Below are positions 1 through 10,545 of a stretch of 64,000 nt of DNA, piece by piece. Below the pieces are notes generated by a model that saw nothing but the letters and a program-made list of their open reading frames with translations, made no database searches and was not told the origin of the DNA. The stretch lies in the NCBI RefSeq assembly GCF_027172205.1, contig NC_070606.1:100117534-100181533 (forward strand), written 5' to 3'. Each line of letters opens with the position of its first letter. The stretch's first letter is position 1. This stretch comes from Podarcis raffonei. Lineage: Eukaryota > Chordata > Lepidosauria > Squamata > Lacertidae. The translations under genes were made by a program, and so were the position numbers.

Positions 1-168
1 GTTTCCGTGCGCTGCTCTGGTTCGCCAGAAGCGGCTTAGTCATGCTGGCCACATGACCCGGAAGCTGTACGCCGGCTCCCTTGGCCAATAAAGCGAGATG
101 AGCACCGCAACCCCAGAGTCGGTCACGACTGGACCTAATGGTCAGGGGTCCCTTTACCTTTACCTTAT
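1..168 (+). mobile_element. Sauria-type SINE, 3' part (cut by window edge)
   Basis: GAAGCGGCTTAGTCATGCTGG, then CAGAGTCGGTCACGACTGG and the terminal TTTACCTTTACCTT. The tRNA-like head would lie before base 1. Confidence 0.88.
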
Positions 169-189
169 GGGAATGCTGGCAACATCCAT

Positions 190-462
190 GGGAATTCCCT
201 TGCAGTGCCAGTCAGGTTGTGCATCCACAGCAATGGCCAGAGGAGGAATGACCGCTGGGAGGAACACAGAGAGAAGAACCACCCTGGTGCATCTGCAGCA
301 GCCCAACCAGACGCCTGCCTCTGCCCCAGCTGCAACAAAACATGTCTCTCCTGTATCGGTCTCTATAGTCACAGCAGGCATTGTAACTTCTCCAACGGTT
401 TGACTTAGCCCCCAAAAGTGTGCTGCTCCGTTGTCTTCTGAGACGGATGGATGACAACATTA
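190..462 (+). mobile_element. C2H2-tailed LINE 3' remnant
   Basis: The frame 205-408 contains CLCPSCNKTCLSCIGLYSHS, the same finger as at 12790-12850, followed by TGTCTTCTGAGACGGATGG. It is a short decayed 3' end. Confidence 0.6.
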
Positions 463-1245
463 AAATGGGTACTAGACTTTGGAAAGAACCACTTCCGCCC
501 ATTGGAGGAGGTGGAGTTGCAGGCTTCACGGCCCCACCATGCGCACGGGGGCTGCAAGTCAGCCCCCGCGCAATTGGAGGGATACCCGGCTACGTCACCC
601 CCTGGCCAGCCAATCGGCTGGCTCAGGGGGAATGGCCTGCCCTATTTAAAGCAGGACGCGGCCGGGGATCTCCCTCTTTGCCACCTGCCAGCTGTTCCTG
701 CTTTTCCCGCCCTAAAAGGTTTTCATTCCTTGACCTTGCTATGGACCTTGGTTGGTCGCCATTGAGGGCCTGGTAGAAATTTTTCCACTTAGCAAATTGG
801 CACCAGCCACTTGGTTTTTGCCTACCTCATAGCAAATCTTCACAACTTTCTGGGTATTGGCGGTTAGGCATTGGTATTGCTCTGTAGATGGAAGAGGGGA
901 GGAAGCACCATCACCTGCCCCGCATAGTCCGATAAAGGATTCTGGGGGGCGTGGCCCTGTCCAAAGCCTATGGAGATGAGGGCCTAAGGCACGCCCCCGA
1001 GCGGTGACCCCGGGGGAGTTCCTAGTTGATGTGCATCAGCAGGACTCCCCCTACTGGTGGTTAACCCTTCCCAGGCTTCAAGCTGACTGACTGAAGTTGG
1101 ATATAGTCGGTTAGGACCAATGCCTAAGCCAATACCGCTCATCACCTGTAACCAATAAAGTTGTGGCCTTATTTAGCCCATTAACCTTAAATATCTGTGT
1201 CATGTGTCTGTATTTCCACTGGGGGGGGGGACTCGCCGCACAACT
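463..1245 (+). mobile_element. LTR-like repeat, family B (borders approximate)
   Basis: Shares most of its length with 47880-48602: CTGGCCAGCCAATCGGCTGG, TTTTCATTCCTTGACCTTGC, ATTGGCACCAGCCACTTGG and ACCAATAAAGTTGTGGCC. CCAAT, CCTATTTAAAGC and AATAAA in order suggest an LTR; I could not fix the ends or a target duplication. Confidence 0.6.
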
Positions 1246-2142
1246 AGCATCGCTGGTTCAAGCTAATCACATTTCTTGACTTAAATAGTTTTAACTGGCT
1301 TTTGAATACATGTGCGATTAACTGATATGAAGTTTATTGCATTATCACTTGGTGGGTCATGCAGACCACTCTTCTGACTCTTTATAGGACATGGGGAACA
1401 GGAGACGAGTTTACGGAACCAAGGGCTGGTTGTGGTCCAAAACGATTTGGGAACCACTGACCTAAACTGATCCAGTATAGGTGGGAGTTGGAGCCCAATA
1501 ATGTGCCATTTTTACTCTTCCTAAGATCACACACTTTGAAGCTCCATCATGCTTTAGCAGATTACTCCCTGAATCTCTTCCAGCTCCTTTATCTGGCAGG
1601 AGAATGAAAGCTTTGCTTAGTCCTGTAACTAAGGGCAGCTGTTGGGTCTCAGCTCTTTGATGCTGGCACCACATAAGTCCCGAGTTGTCAGGTGTTCAGC
1701 TGGTTTCTCCCTGCTTCCAAGGCTTCCTGCTCCCCCCCCCCTTCCCCTCTCCTCCCTTGTTCCTTCCTCCACTTTTACTCAGGAGTGCAGAATGTCGGAG
1801 GGCCTGCAGAGATGGGCAGACATAAAAATGCCAGTGAGGCAGAACTCCTCGGTCATGACAGGATCTCACATCATGGATCTCCTGGTTGGCCACCCCCCTC
1901 TAAGAAGACAGCAGCCGGGGGGCCGCCTGCACCACACTGCCAGTGTGGTGTAGTGATTAGAAGTGGTAGACTCGTATTCTGGTGAACCGGGTTCGCTTCC
2001 CTGCTTCTCCACATGCAACTGATGGGTGACCTTGGGCTAGTCACACTTCTTTGAAGTCTCTCAGCCCCACTCACCTCACAGAGTATTTGTTGTGGGGGAG
2101 GAAGGGAAAGGAGAATTTTAGCTGCTTTGAGACTCCTTCGGG

Positions 2143-2585
2143 TAATAGTAATAATAACAATAATAATAAATTTATATCCCGCCCTCCCCAGCCGAAGCCG
2201 GGCTCAGAGCGGCTAACAACAGTAAAATGATACAACATTATAAAATCATTTCATTATAAAATCAGTTCAAATCAGATTGATGGCAACCACTGGGCTCAAC
2301 TTTTGTGAAGAATTGCCAAGGGGGGGGGGTCAGGCTGTGCCTTGGCCAAAGGCCTGGTGGAACAGCTCCGTCTTGCAAGCCCTGTGGAAAGATGTCAAGT
2401 CCCGCAGGGCCCTAGTCTCTTGTGACAGAGAGTTCCACCAGATTGGGGCCACGGCTGAAAAAGCCCTGGCTCTGGTTGAGGCCAGCCTAACCTCTCTGTG
2501 GCCTGGGACCTCCAAGATGTTTTTGTTTGAAGACCGTAAGTTTCTCTGTGGGACATACCAGGAGAGGCGGTCCCGTAGGTACGAG
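2143..2585 (-). mobile_element. L2-like LINE 3' end inside a SINE
   Basis: Minus-strand frame 2515-2330 encodes [29 protein letters not shown]. The tail is AATAATAATAACAATAATAA with CCCGCCCTCCCCAGCC. It lies between two halves of a CORE-type SINE, flanked by GGGTA-type direct repeats. Confidence 0.75.
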
Positions 2586-2617
2586 GGTAGTGATAAAGCG
2601 AGATATCAAATCCAAAC

Positions 2618-2690
2618 TCCTCCTCCTCCTCCTCCTCCTCCTCCTCCTCCTCCTCCTCCTCCTCCTCTTCTTCTTCTTCTTCTTCTTCAA
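2618..2690. repeat. (CCT)n/(CTT)n tract
   Basis: Pure polypyrimidine strand of about 73 bases, the tail of the CORE-type SINE. It creates spurious poly-Pro, poly-Leu and poly-Arg open frames. Confidence 0.93.
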
Positions 2691-2819
2691 TGTAGACCCC
2701 TTGCTGTGAGGCATCGCTGCATTGCCCTTTTCAGCAGATACAATCCCCAATCATTTGTAATGAGCTCCCTTGCCTTTGCAAAGCGCAATGGAAGGTGGGA
2801 GGGTCTTAGGTCACATGCC

Positions 2820-3062
2820 CTGCATTGTCTTTCTTTTTATTTATTATTTAGTTATTGCACTTAAATCCCAAGGAGCTCAAGGGAGGTGTACATGGTTCTC
2901 CCCCTTCTCAGTTAACCCCCACAGCAACCCTGTGAGGTGGGCTAGGCTGAGAGGCTGTGACTGGTCCAGGGTCACACCCAGTGAGCTTCATGGCTCAGCA
3001 GGGACTTGAACACTGTTTTTCTGGGTCCTGGTCCAACACTCTGACCAGCACACAAACCTCTG
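2820..3062 (-). mobile_element. MIR/CORE-like SINE
   Basis: The reverse reads CACAGCAACCCTGTGAGGTGG, GACTGGTCCAGGGTCACACC, GGGACTTGAACAC (B-box remnant) and CTGGTCCAACACTCTGACCA (tRNA-like head). Confidence 0.65.
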
Positions 3063-3454
3063 GGTCTCTTCCTCTTCTTTTAACTCGTGTACCGCCATGC
3101 ACGCACCCCTCCTGCAGGATCCTGATTTGCAAAGCCCATTCTGCAGAGTGAAGAACAGCGATGTGGAAAACCACAGTGCAAGAAAAGCAAACTAAGTAAA
3201 AAAAAGGAGTCGTCAGGAAAGTAGCTTGAAAAATCACAAGATAAAGGGGCAGAAGTGGAGGTATTCCTGCTGCATCGTGCAAAGTAGCAATACTGGGGAG
3301 GAAACAGGGTTTGAGAATCTTCCGTATAGGCAGAAGGTCCCCATTTCAATTCCCAGAGGCGCCTCCCGGTGGGTCTGGTGACCCACTGCTGCCAGTCAGT
3401 GTAGGCATCACTGAGCTTGATGACGAAAAGGTAAGGTGCGGCGCTCAGCTCACT

Positions 3455-3756
3455 TTCAGGATGAGGGAGCCAGCGTTTGTCCACAGCTTTCTGGGTCATG
3501 TGGCCAGCAGGACTAAACCGCTTCTGGCGCAACGGGGCACCGTGACGGAAGCCAGAGCTCACAGAAACACTGGTTACCTTCCCGCCGGAGCGGTACCTAT
3601 TTATCTACTTGCGCTGGTGTGCTTTCGAACTGCTAGGTTGGCAGGAGCTGTGGCAGAGCAACGGGAGCTCACCCCATGGTGGGGATTTGAACCATCAACC
3701 TTCTGATCAGCAAGCCCAAAGGGCTCAGTGGTTTAGACCACAGCACCAGCACTCAC
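3455..3756 (-). mobile_element. Sauria-type SINE, diverged
   Basis: The reverse of the SINE: GGAGCGGTACCTATTTATCTAC, AACTGCTAGGTTGGCAGGAG, GGGGATTTGAACC (B box) and GTGGTTTAGACCACAGCACC (A-box end). The tail is decayed. Confidence 0.85.
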
Positions 3757-3824
3757 TATAGAACAGCAATAAGAGTGTGTGAAAAACCACAGTGCAAGAA
3801 AAGCAAACATTTTATACTTAAGGC

Positions 3825-4345
3825 GGTGGGTTCTTCTTCAATGGAGGCTTTTAAGCAGAGGTTGGGTGGTCAACTGTCAGGGATGCTTGAGTTGAGATTC
3901 CTGCACTGCAGGGGGCTGGACTAGATGACCCTTGAGGTCCCTCCCTGTTATGCACTGGGTTGAATAGGACCCAAAAGGCAGCAGTCTGATTGGTCCTAGA
4001 ACAATAGGATTCAGAATGCAGCAGTCTGATTGGTCCTAGAACAATAGGATTCAGAATGCAGCAGTCTGATTGGTCCTAGAACAATGCAGCAGTATGATTG
4101 GTCCGCAGGAGCCACCCAATCCAGCTCCAGGTAGAAGTGAATCCACAACCTGATTGACCTACGGGAGAATCCAAGAATTAGCCAATCACGTGTGGCCCGT
4201 TGTGTAAATAATGAATATAAAGCAGATATTTTGGGGAAACTTTCATTCCTCACTACTATGAGCTGAATAAAGAGCATGAAATCCACACTCGACTCCGAGT
4301 ATATTTCACTCCCCATTCTACAAGTCCATTATTCTGTGATTCTTC
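3825..4345 (+). mobile_element. CR1 3' end, split by a solo LTR
   Basis: The pieces 3825-3945 and 4314-4345 make up a CR1 3' terminus (GGTTCTTCTTCAATGGAGGC, GGACTAGATGACCCTTGAGG, then ATTCTGTGATTCT). An LTR at 3946-4308 with a CTCCC duplication separates them. Confidence 0.8.
3946..4308 (+). mobile_element. Solo LTR with tandem repeats in its upstream half
   Basis: 363 bp, TG...CA, flanked by CTCCC (3941-3945 and 4309-4313), inside CR1. Near-identical units of about 42 bp containing CTGATTGGTCC (inverted CCAAT-type) lie at 3977-4100. GAATATAAAGC and GAATAAAGAG follow. A fossil; no internal region. Confidence 0.85.
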
Positions 4346-4349
4346 AATT

Positions 4350-5234
4350 GTCCCCTGTCCTTAGGACTGAGATACACCCCCCCTTGTTTGCCCCCATGTC
4401 ACCCAGCCACAGAATCCCTTGGGGCAGGGCAGAGGAGCGATGGATCGCTCTGCGCTTCAAGATGGCAGGACCGGTGGAATCCAGCCTGGTGCCACCACCA
4501 AGGAGGCTCCATTTCCCACCCAAGGGATTGGACAGGAGAGGCCAAGGAGCATCCGGGTTTCAGATGTGAGCTTTGGAATAGCTCGGCGGCTCTGGCTTTT
4601 CACATTGCGTGAGGATTTGGCCCCCCTCTCGAGGCTACCGGGGGCGAGGAAGCTGGAGATGGGGGAGGGAGATTTCAGAGGAGAAATAGTTCCTGGTGAG
4701 ACTGGAAATACAAGCAGGCAGGTGCTCATCTCTTGAGGAAGTGAGCAAACCCGTTTCCCTTGGCTGTGTCTGCTGCTCATCTCCTCCCAACTCCATATAT
4801 ATATGGGGTCACCTCCTCATTCATGGTCCGATCACAGAAACAGCTTCTGTTTGGGTTAAGCAAGACATCATGAATTTCCAAGCAAAGGACTAGGTCTGCT
4901 AACATTTTTTTGGAAGAGCCCAGAACGTGGCCTTTGAGATGCGAAGCTGCAACAGGCTGCGTAAAGTTGCAGCTGGTTGCAAGGCCAAGATGTGAGCCGT
5001 TTGGTAGCTCAGGTTTGGCAAAGCCAATCGTCATTTTTAGCAAAGCTACGGTTTTGTGTTCTCAGGTCCTGCCAGATGTAGCTTAATTAGCTGGTAGAAG
5101 AGCAAAGCTATCTTGCAAAACGTTTCACTGGCCATAAGAAAACTATTATTATTCTTATAATCATTTTGCTAATCTAGGTTTTAGAAGGTGCAACTGAAGG
5201 AAAACCAGGAGATAAGTTGGCAAAGCAGGAGGGA
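4350..5234. other. Intergenic stretch with no recognised feature
   Basis: No gene or repeat recognised. A short (TA) run lies at 4794-4803. Open frames here are short and without family resemblance. Confidence 0.5.
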
Positions 5235-5400
5235 GGACAAAGATCTTGAAAAAGCATTAGACAAGCCCTGCTGGATCAGGCCCAGGGCCCATGTAGTCCA
5301 CCCTCCTGTTCTCACAGTGGCCGACAAATAGAAACCCACAAGCAGAACTGGAGCTCAAGAGCCCTATCCCTTCTTGTTGGCTTCCAGAATCTGGTATTAG
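5235..5400 (-). mobile_element. CR1 internal fragment
   Basis: GCCCTGCTGGATCAGGCCCA and CTGTTCTCACAGTGGCCGAC are the common antisense form of CR1 sequence found across reptiles. Related pieces lie at 7275-7470, 8645-8900, 9780-9905, 17345-17850, 48640-48860, 58400-58540 and 59290-59510. Confidence 0.65.
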
Positions 5401-5962
5401 GAAGCTTTGAAAACAACATTCTGTTCAAAATGGGGCAGGGAACGGGGCCCCCAGCCTCACAAAATGGCAGAATCTTCTGTCTTGGTTGCATCAGTGATTT
5501 CCCCAGATCCAAATTCGATAGTCACGTGGCAACGGGTTGCCCTCTCACCTGTAAACTCAGCCATTTTGTTCCCAAACTCCCAAAAACATTGTGGTGTGAT
5601 CCCCCCCCCCATCATCCACACAGTAGCTGTGCAACGAAGTTACCAAACCAGTCCGGGTCCCACCCTGCCCCGCTCAGCCCAGGGTGGAGCTGCATTTGGG
5701 ATCAGCTAGATTCCTGCAGCGCTCCGTGGCTTACCTCCCAGGGACAGATTTAATAATCCGTTGACTTCAGACTCAATGCGCTGTGTTGTAAATAAATCTT
5801 TCATCCTCTTGAGGTGTGGCAGACGGTTCGGCAGAGTTCCCAACCTCACAGCGAAGGCTCCTTTCCTCACCCCGGAGCTCTGTGGGCCGGGAGGGCGTTT
5901 TCCATCCTTGGGGCTCGATTAAGCAGAGTGCGTACCTGCACAACTGCTCATGGTCCTCCGAG

Positions 5963-5963
<1 letters not shown>

Positions 5964-6014
<51 letters not shown>
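5964..6014. repeat. (CA)n microsatellite
   Basis: About 25 uninterrupted CA units; likely polymorphic. Lies in the 3' flank of P3H2. Confidence 0.95.
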
Positions 6015-6633
6015 CGCCGCCACAACACATTCCTTCTATCTGCAGTATTCCCTACAGGTGCACTGTGTGCAGTAATAGTGTCACCTACTGACTGTGGACG
6101 GAATAGCGACACAATGCCCTTCAATACAGTTCACCATTGCTCACTTCACTCAAGGCTAGGAAAGATGGCCGTGCCACCATGACGGGCTGACCTACCTCTC
6201 TCTCTCTCTCTGCCAAGAACTAAGAAGAGACAATAAAAACAGAGGGGACACGTAGATCTGTTTTCTGAATTTTGTTTATTCCTCCCGGGCTTAGACACAG
6301 CTCTGGAGATGGACATCAAAGGCTCCTCAGCATCTCTGCAGGACTCTGGCTACCTCTGCGGCATGGGGGAGCCAGAGGGCTGGGTGGGTGCAAATGGGTT
6401 GCCAGGTTGTGTGCATGTTTTAAGGCAAGGGGAATGGGGAATGAGGGCTTGCAGGCTGTTTATACCAAGACCCTCCAGCTGAGAAAATGACAAGGAACTG
6501 AAGGTTGGAAAGACGATTGCAGCCACATGATGAGGAAGCTACCTGAGCTGTTGGATGCAGGGATGCAAATATGGCCAGCAGAGGGGGACACAAAGAGACA
6601 GCTTGAGAAGCACAATTCTACTCCATCCTAGAA

Positions 6634-7075
6634 TCATAGAATCATAGAGTTGGAAAAGACCACAAGGACCATCGAGTCCAACCCCCTGCCAAGCAGGAAA
6701 CACCATCAGAGCACTCCTGACATATGGTTGTCAAGCCTCTGCTTAAAGACCTCCAAAGAAGGAGACTCCACCACACTCCTTGGCAGCAAATTCCACTGTC
6801 CAACAGCTCTTACTGTCAGGAAGTTCTTCCTAATGTTTAGGTGGAATCTTCTTTCTTGTAGTTTGGATCCATTGCTCCGTGTCCGCTTCTCTGGAGCAGC
6901 AGAAAACAACCTTTCTCCCTCCTCTATGTGACATCCTTTTATATATTTGAACATGGCTATCATATCACCCCTTAACCTCCTCTTCTCCAGGCTAAACATG
7001 CCCAGCTCCCTTAGCCGTTCCTCATAAGGCATCGTTTCCAGGCCTTTGACCATTTTGGTTGCCCTCCATCCTGCC
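6634..7075 (-). mobile_element. CR1 LINE 3' fragment
   Basis: Minus-strand frame 7075-6706 encodes [20 protein letters not shown] and [20 protein letters not shown], nearly identical to the C-terminus of the 7471-8617 copy. It starts at the tail repeats AGAATCATAGAATCATAGAG. Confidence 0.94.
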
Positions 7076-7094
7076 CTCTTGTAGAAGCTTCCCA

Positions 7095-7270
7095 TCAGAA
7101 GCTGCCTTCTACTGAGTCAGGTCATTCATCCAGCTAGCTCAGTACTGGCTACCCTGACTGGGAAAGACTCTTCCGTGTTTCAGGAAGGACTCATTCCCAG
7201 CCCTTCCTGGACATCACCAGGAATGGACCTTCTGCAATGCAAGGCAGAGGCTCTCACCACTGAACTGTGG
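7095..7270 (-). mobile_element. tRNA-derived SINE
   Basis: AAGCTGCCTTCTACTGAGTC, CCAGCTAGCTCAGTACTGGC and AGGCAGAGGCTCTCACCACTG, the reverse of a tRNA-like head; B box decayed. A related tRNA-like end is at 57385-57465. Confidence 0.55.
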
Positions 7271-7470
7271 GCTTTCTGGAGAACAGTAGAAGCAACCTGC
7301 TGGATCAGGCCCATGGCCCACCTACTCTGGAACCTGTTCTCACAGTGGCAGACCAGATGCCCAATGGAAAACCCTAAAACAGGACTCAGCCTCCTTCTCC
7401 TTCCTGAATTTGTCCAATCCTCTTCTAAAGCCATCCAGGTTGGCGTCCATCTCTGCCTCCTCATGGAGGT

Positions 7471-8617
7471 TATTTTATGATATTATTGTAAAGAAGCTGG
7501 TAAAATGCGGTCTTGACTATGCTACCACTCAGTGGATTTGTAACTGGCTGACTGACCGAACCCAAAGGGTGCTCATCAATGGTTCCTCTTCATCCTGGAG
7601 AAGAGTGACTAGTGGGGTGCCACAGGGTTCTGTCTTGGGCCCGGTCTTATTCAACATCTTTATCAACGACTTGGATGATGGACTCAAGGGCATCCTGATC
7701 AAATTTGCAGATGACACCAAACTGGGAGGGGTGGCTAACACCCCAGAGGACAGGCTCACACTTCAAAACGACCTTGACAGATTAGAGAACTGGGCCAAAA
7801 CAAACAAGATGAATTTTAACAGGGAGAAATGTAAAGTATTGCACTTGGACAAAAAAAATGCGAGGCACAAATACAAGATGGGTGACACCTGGCTTGAGAG
7901 CAGTACATGTGAAAAGGATCTAGGAGTCTTGGTTGACCACAAACTTGACATGAGCCAACAGTGTGACGCGGCAGCTAAAAAAGCCAATGCAATTCTGGGC
8001 TGCATCAATAGGAGTATAGCATCTAGATCAAGGGAAGTAATAGTGCCACTGTATTCTGCTCTGGTCAGACCTCACCTGGAGTACTGTGTCCAGTTCTGGG
8101 CACCACAGTTCAAGAAGGACACTGACAAAGTGGAACGTGTCCAGAGGAGGGCAACCAAAATGGTCAAAGGCCTGGAAACAATGCCTTATGAGGAACGGCT
8201 AAGGGAGCTGGGCATGTTTAGCCTGGAGAAGAGGAGGTTAAGGGGTGATATGATAGCCATGTTCAAATATATAAAAGGATGTCACATAGAGGAGGGAGAA
8301 AGGTTGTTTTCTGCTGCTCCAGAGAAGCGGACACGGAGCAATGGATCCAAACTGCAGGAAAGAAGATTCCACCTAAACATTAGGAAGAACTTCCTGACAG
8401 TAAGAGCTGTTGGACAGTGGAATTTGCTGCCAAGGAGTGTGGTGGAGTCTCCTTCTTTGGAGGTCTTTAAGCAGAGGCTTGACAACCATATGTCAGGAGT
8501 GCTCTGATGGTGTTTCCTGCTTGGCAGGGGGTTGGACTCGATGGCCCTTGTGGTCTCTTCCAGCTCTATGATTCTATGATTCTATGATTCTATGATTCTA
8601 TGATTCTATGATTCTAG
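7471..8617 (+). mobile_element. CR1 LINE 3' half (RT to tail)
   Basis: The frame is open from 7410 to 8507 and contains [29 protein letters not shown] (the RT YxDD-box equivalent), [10 protein letters not shown] and [20 protein letters not shown], all CR1 hallmarks. The 3' terminus is a run of about seven TATGATTC repeats, as CR1 tails have no poly(A). It is near-intact over this length and so a young subfamily. It forms an inverted pair with 6634-7075. Confidence 0.95.
8570..8617 (+). repeat. CR1 tail repeats (ATTCTATG)n
   Basis: Six to seven 8-10-base units ending the CR1 at 7471; longer than the usual two to four. Confidence 0.85.
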
Positions 8618-8644
8618 GTGAGGGCCATCAGTAGCTACTAACTT

Positions 8645-8900
8645 CTGAATCCCAGTTGCAGGAAACCACAATAGGGCTGCTCTTGTGCTGGAGTCCTGTT
8701 TGCAGATTTCTGGTCAGCCGCAGTGAGAACAGGAAGCTGGACTAGAAGGGCCACTGGCAGGCAGTTCTTATGTTCTTTGTGAGTTCCATAGTTTAACTCC
8801 GGGCTGCAGGGATAAGCGCTTTCTTCTGTCTGTCCCAAATCTTCCGAAGGTTCAGCTTCATGGGGTGTGCAAGAGCTCTCATTCATTTCATTCAGCTCAC
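8645..8900 (-). mobile_element. CR1 internal fragment
   Basis: GTGAGAACAGGAAGCTGGAC, GAGTTCCATAGTTTAACTCC and GGTTCAGCTTCATGGGG match the antisense CR1 region that follows the 5235-type segment. Confidence 0.6.
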
Positions 8901-9905
8901 CTTAAAAAGGAAATTGTTGGAGCTGGAAAACCTTCAGTCAGAAAAGTGTCAGTGAAACGATCAAGGGCGTGGAGTGACTAATTCATTTGGGACTAATTCG
9001 TTTAGAGAAAAGGTGCGTAAGGGGTGAAATGATAGAGGTTTATGAAATGATGGAGAAAGTGGATTAAGAAAAGTGTTTCTTCTTCTCTATTACGTTCAGT
9101 GGAGCTTGTGCAGAAGTGGAGCTTATGCAGAAGAATTTGGGTGTGTTTGTGACTCCAGATCTAAGGACCGTGTGTGTGCTAACACAAATCCACAGGTAGG
9201 AGGTTTCACTTTGAAAAGTCTTGCGAATAGCAATGCCATCTAATGGCTTTCCTTCACAGGCTCAGTGCATTTTACGTAAGGATTCCAGTGTTATGTTTCC
9301 TCCCACCTGTGTAAGGAAAAGCTTCAGCTATGTGAAATCATCTGATGCTCCTGAACTGTTGGTTGGGATTAATTCCTCATCCACTAAGAGAAGTAAGACA
9401 GAGGTGGTCCCTGCCTCAAACTCTTCCGTTTTACAAACTGGAGAGAGTTCATATTAATTTGTAGGTTATCCATCCCATGAGATTCTGGCATAACGATCAG
9501 AAGAAATGGAAGAGGGAGAGTTGTCATTCAGCTCACGGTTAACGTATGGAACTCACTGTTTCAGGATGCCATGGGCTTTACCAAAGGATCAGATGATTCC
9601 ACGGGCTCTGTAGATCTCTCAGTACATGACTGTGTACAAAGAGGCAGTCTGTCAAAGTACCAGAATTGGAAGAACAAAAACAAAAGGGAAGATTCTCTCT
9701 AAATTCATTGGCAGTTGCCTTAAACCAAGTCAGACTATTGAGCCCAACTTCAAAGTGCCAGCTGGTCCCATAAGGACTTAAGAAAAGCCTGCTGGATCTG
9801 ATCACTGGCCGATTTAGTCCAGCATCCTGTTCTCACAGTGGCCAACCAGATGCCTCTAGTAGTCCTTGGCAAGCCCTCTCTTCCTCCATGAATTTGTCCG
9901 ATCCT

Positions 9906-10452
9906 CTAGTACAGGCATGTCCAACTTCCAATAGACTGTGATCTACTCACACTATTAAAAAAATTGGCAGTGATCTACCTATTGGATTGACCAAAGTTCT
10001 TGAGCTTTTTTGGGGCTTTTGGGAAAGCCAGTGAAGACACTCATAACGGCCGAAATCTGGGATTAGGAGGAAGGTGTCCAAGAGAAAGGAGGCAGCTTGG
10101 AGGTCTAGAGGCTCTTTCTTCCTGATGCCACTCAAAGGCGAGAGCCGGTGCTGGTCTGGGACACTGAAGGTGATCCACAGCTGAGAGTGAGGGGTGCCGA
10201 AAAGTGCAGGGGCTCCCGAGCAGAGACTTCCGGGGATCGCCAGGAGAAGCGTGGCTCCGGGAGCTGAGGGCTGAGCCCAGCGCAGGAGGAGGAAGGGGAG
10301 AGAGCCTGGGAACCCCTCCAACATCCCCTGTGAAACCTGTCCGTTAATTTATACCAATGATTTGTACAAAAATAAAGGGTTCTGCTGATAAGATTTAGAA
10401 CAAATATTAAATAAATATTCTCTTTTTTAAAATGGCGTGTCCGTGGCCTAGT
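9906..10452 (-). other. P3H2 3' UTR or flank
   Basis: Directly 3' of the P3H2 stop. Minus-strand text is AT-rich near the stop. 9913-10000 resembles a hAT-type end (CAGGCATGTCCAACTTCC). I could not find a good polyadenylation signal. Confidence 0.45.
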
Positions 10453-10545
10453 TCATAGCTCGTCTCTGGGGTTGATGCCGGATTCACTGGGTCCGAGGCG
10501 CTCCTGGTTCAAGGCCGCAATGACTTCGTCGGCTTTGATCCGCTC
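10453..10545 (-). CDS. P3H2: P3H2 exon 15 (C-terminus, RDEL, stop)
   Basis: 93 nt, 30 codons plus TGA; acceptor CCCTCCAG. It encodes [34 protein letters not shown] is a KDEL-type ER-retrieval signal, replacing KDEL in the human protein. The 3' UTR runs towards lower coordinates; I found no clear minus-strand AATAAA in the first 500 bases. Confidence 0.94.
   Translation of the reverse strand, partial: ERIKADEVIAALNQERLGPSESGINPRDEL

Larger units (their letters stand above)
1943..2690 (+). mobile_element. CORE-type tRNA SINE split by an L2-like element
   Basis: Head GTGTGGTGTAGTGATTAGAA with B box GGGTTCGCTTCC; core GGGTGACCTTGGGCTAGTCAC as in MIR/CORE-SINEs; then GCTTTGAGACTCCTTCGGG. After the insertion at 2143-2585 the SINE resumes as AGTGATAAAGCGAGATATC and ends in (CCT)n and (CTT)n, 2618-2690. 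Confidence 0.85.

Noticed and set aside
2277-2864. 195-codon frame with poly-Pro and poly-Leu
   Set aside because: It is the translation of a (CCT)n/(CTT)n SINE tail between repeat fragments.
8570-8617. CRISPR-like or other short-repeat array
   Set aside because: It is the tail of a CR1 LINE; repeats are contiguous without spacers. The 42-bp repeats at 3977-4100 belong to an LTR.
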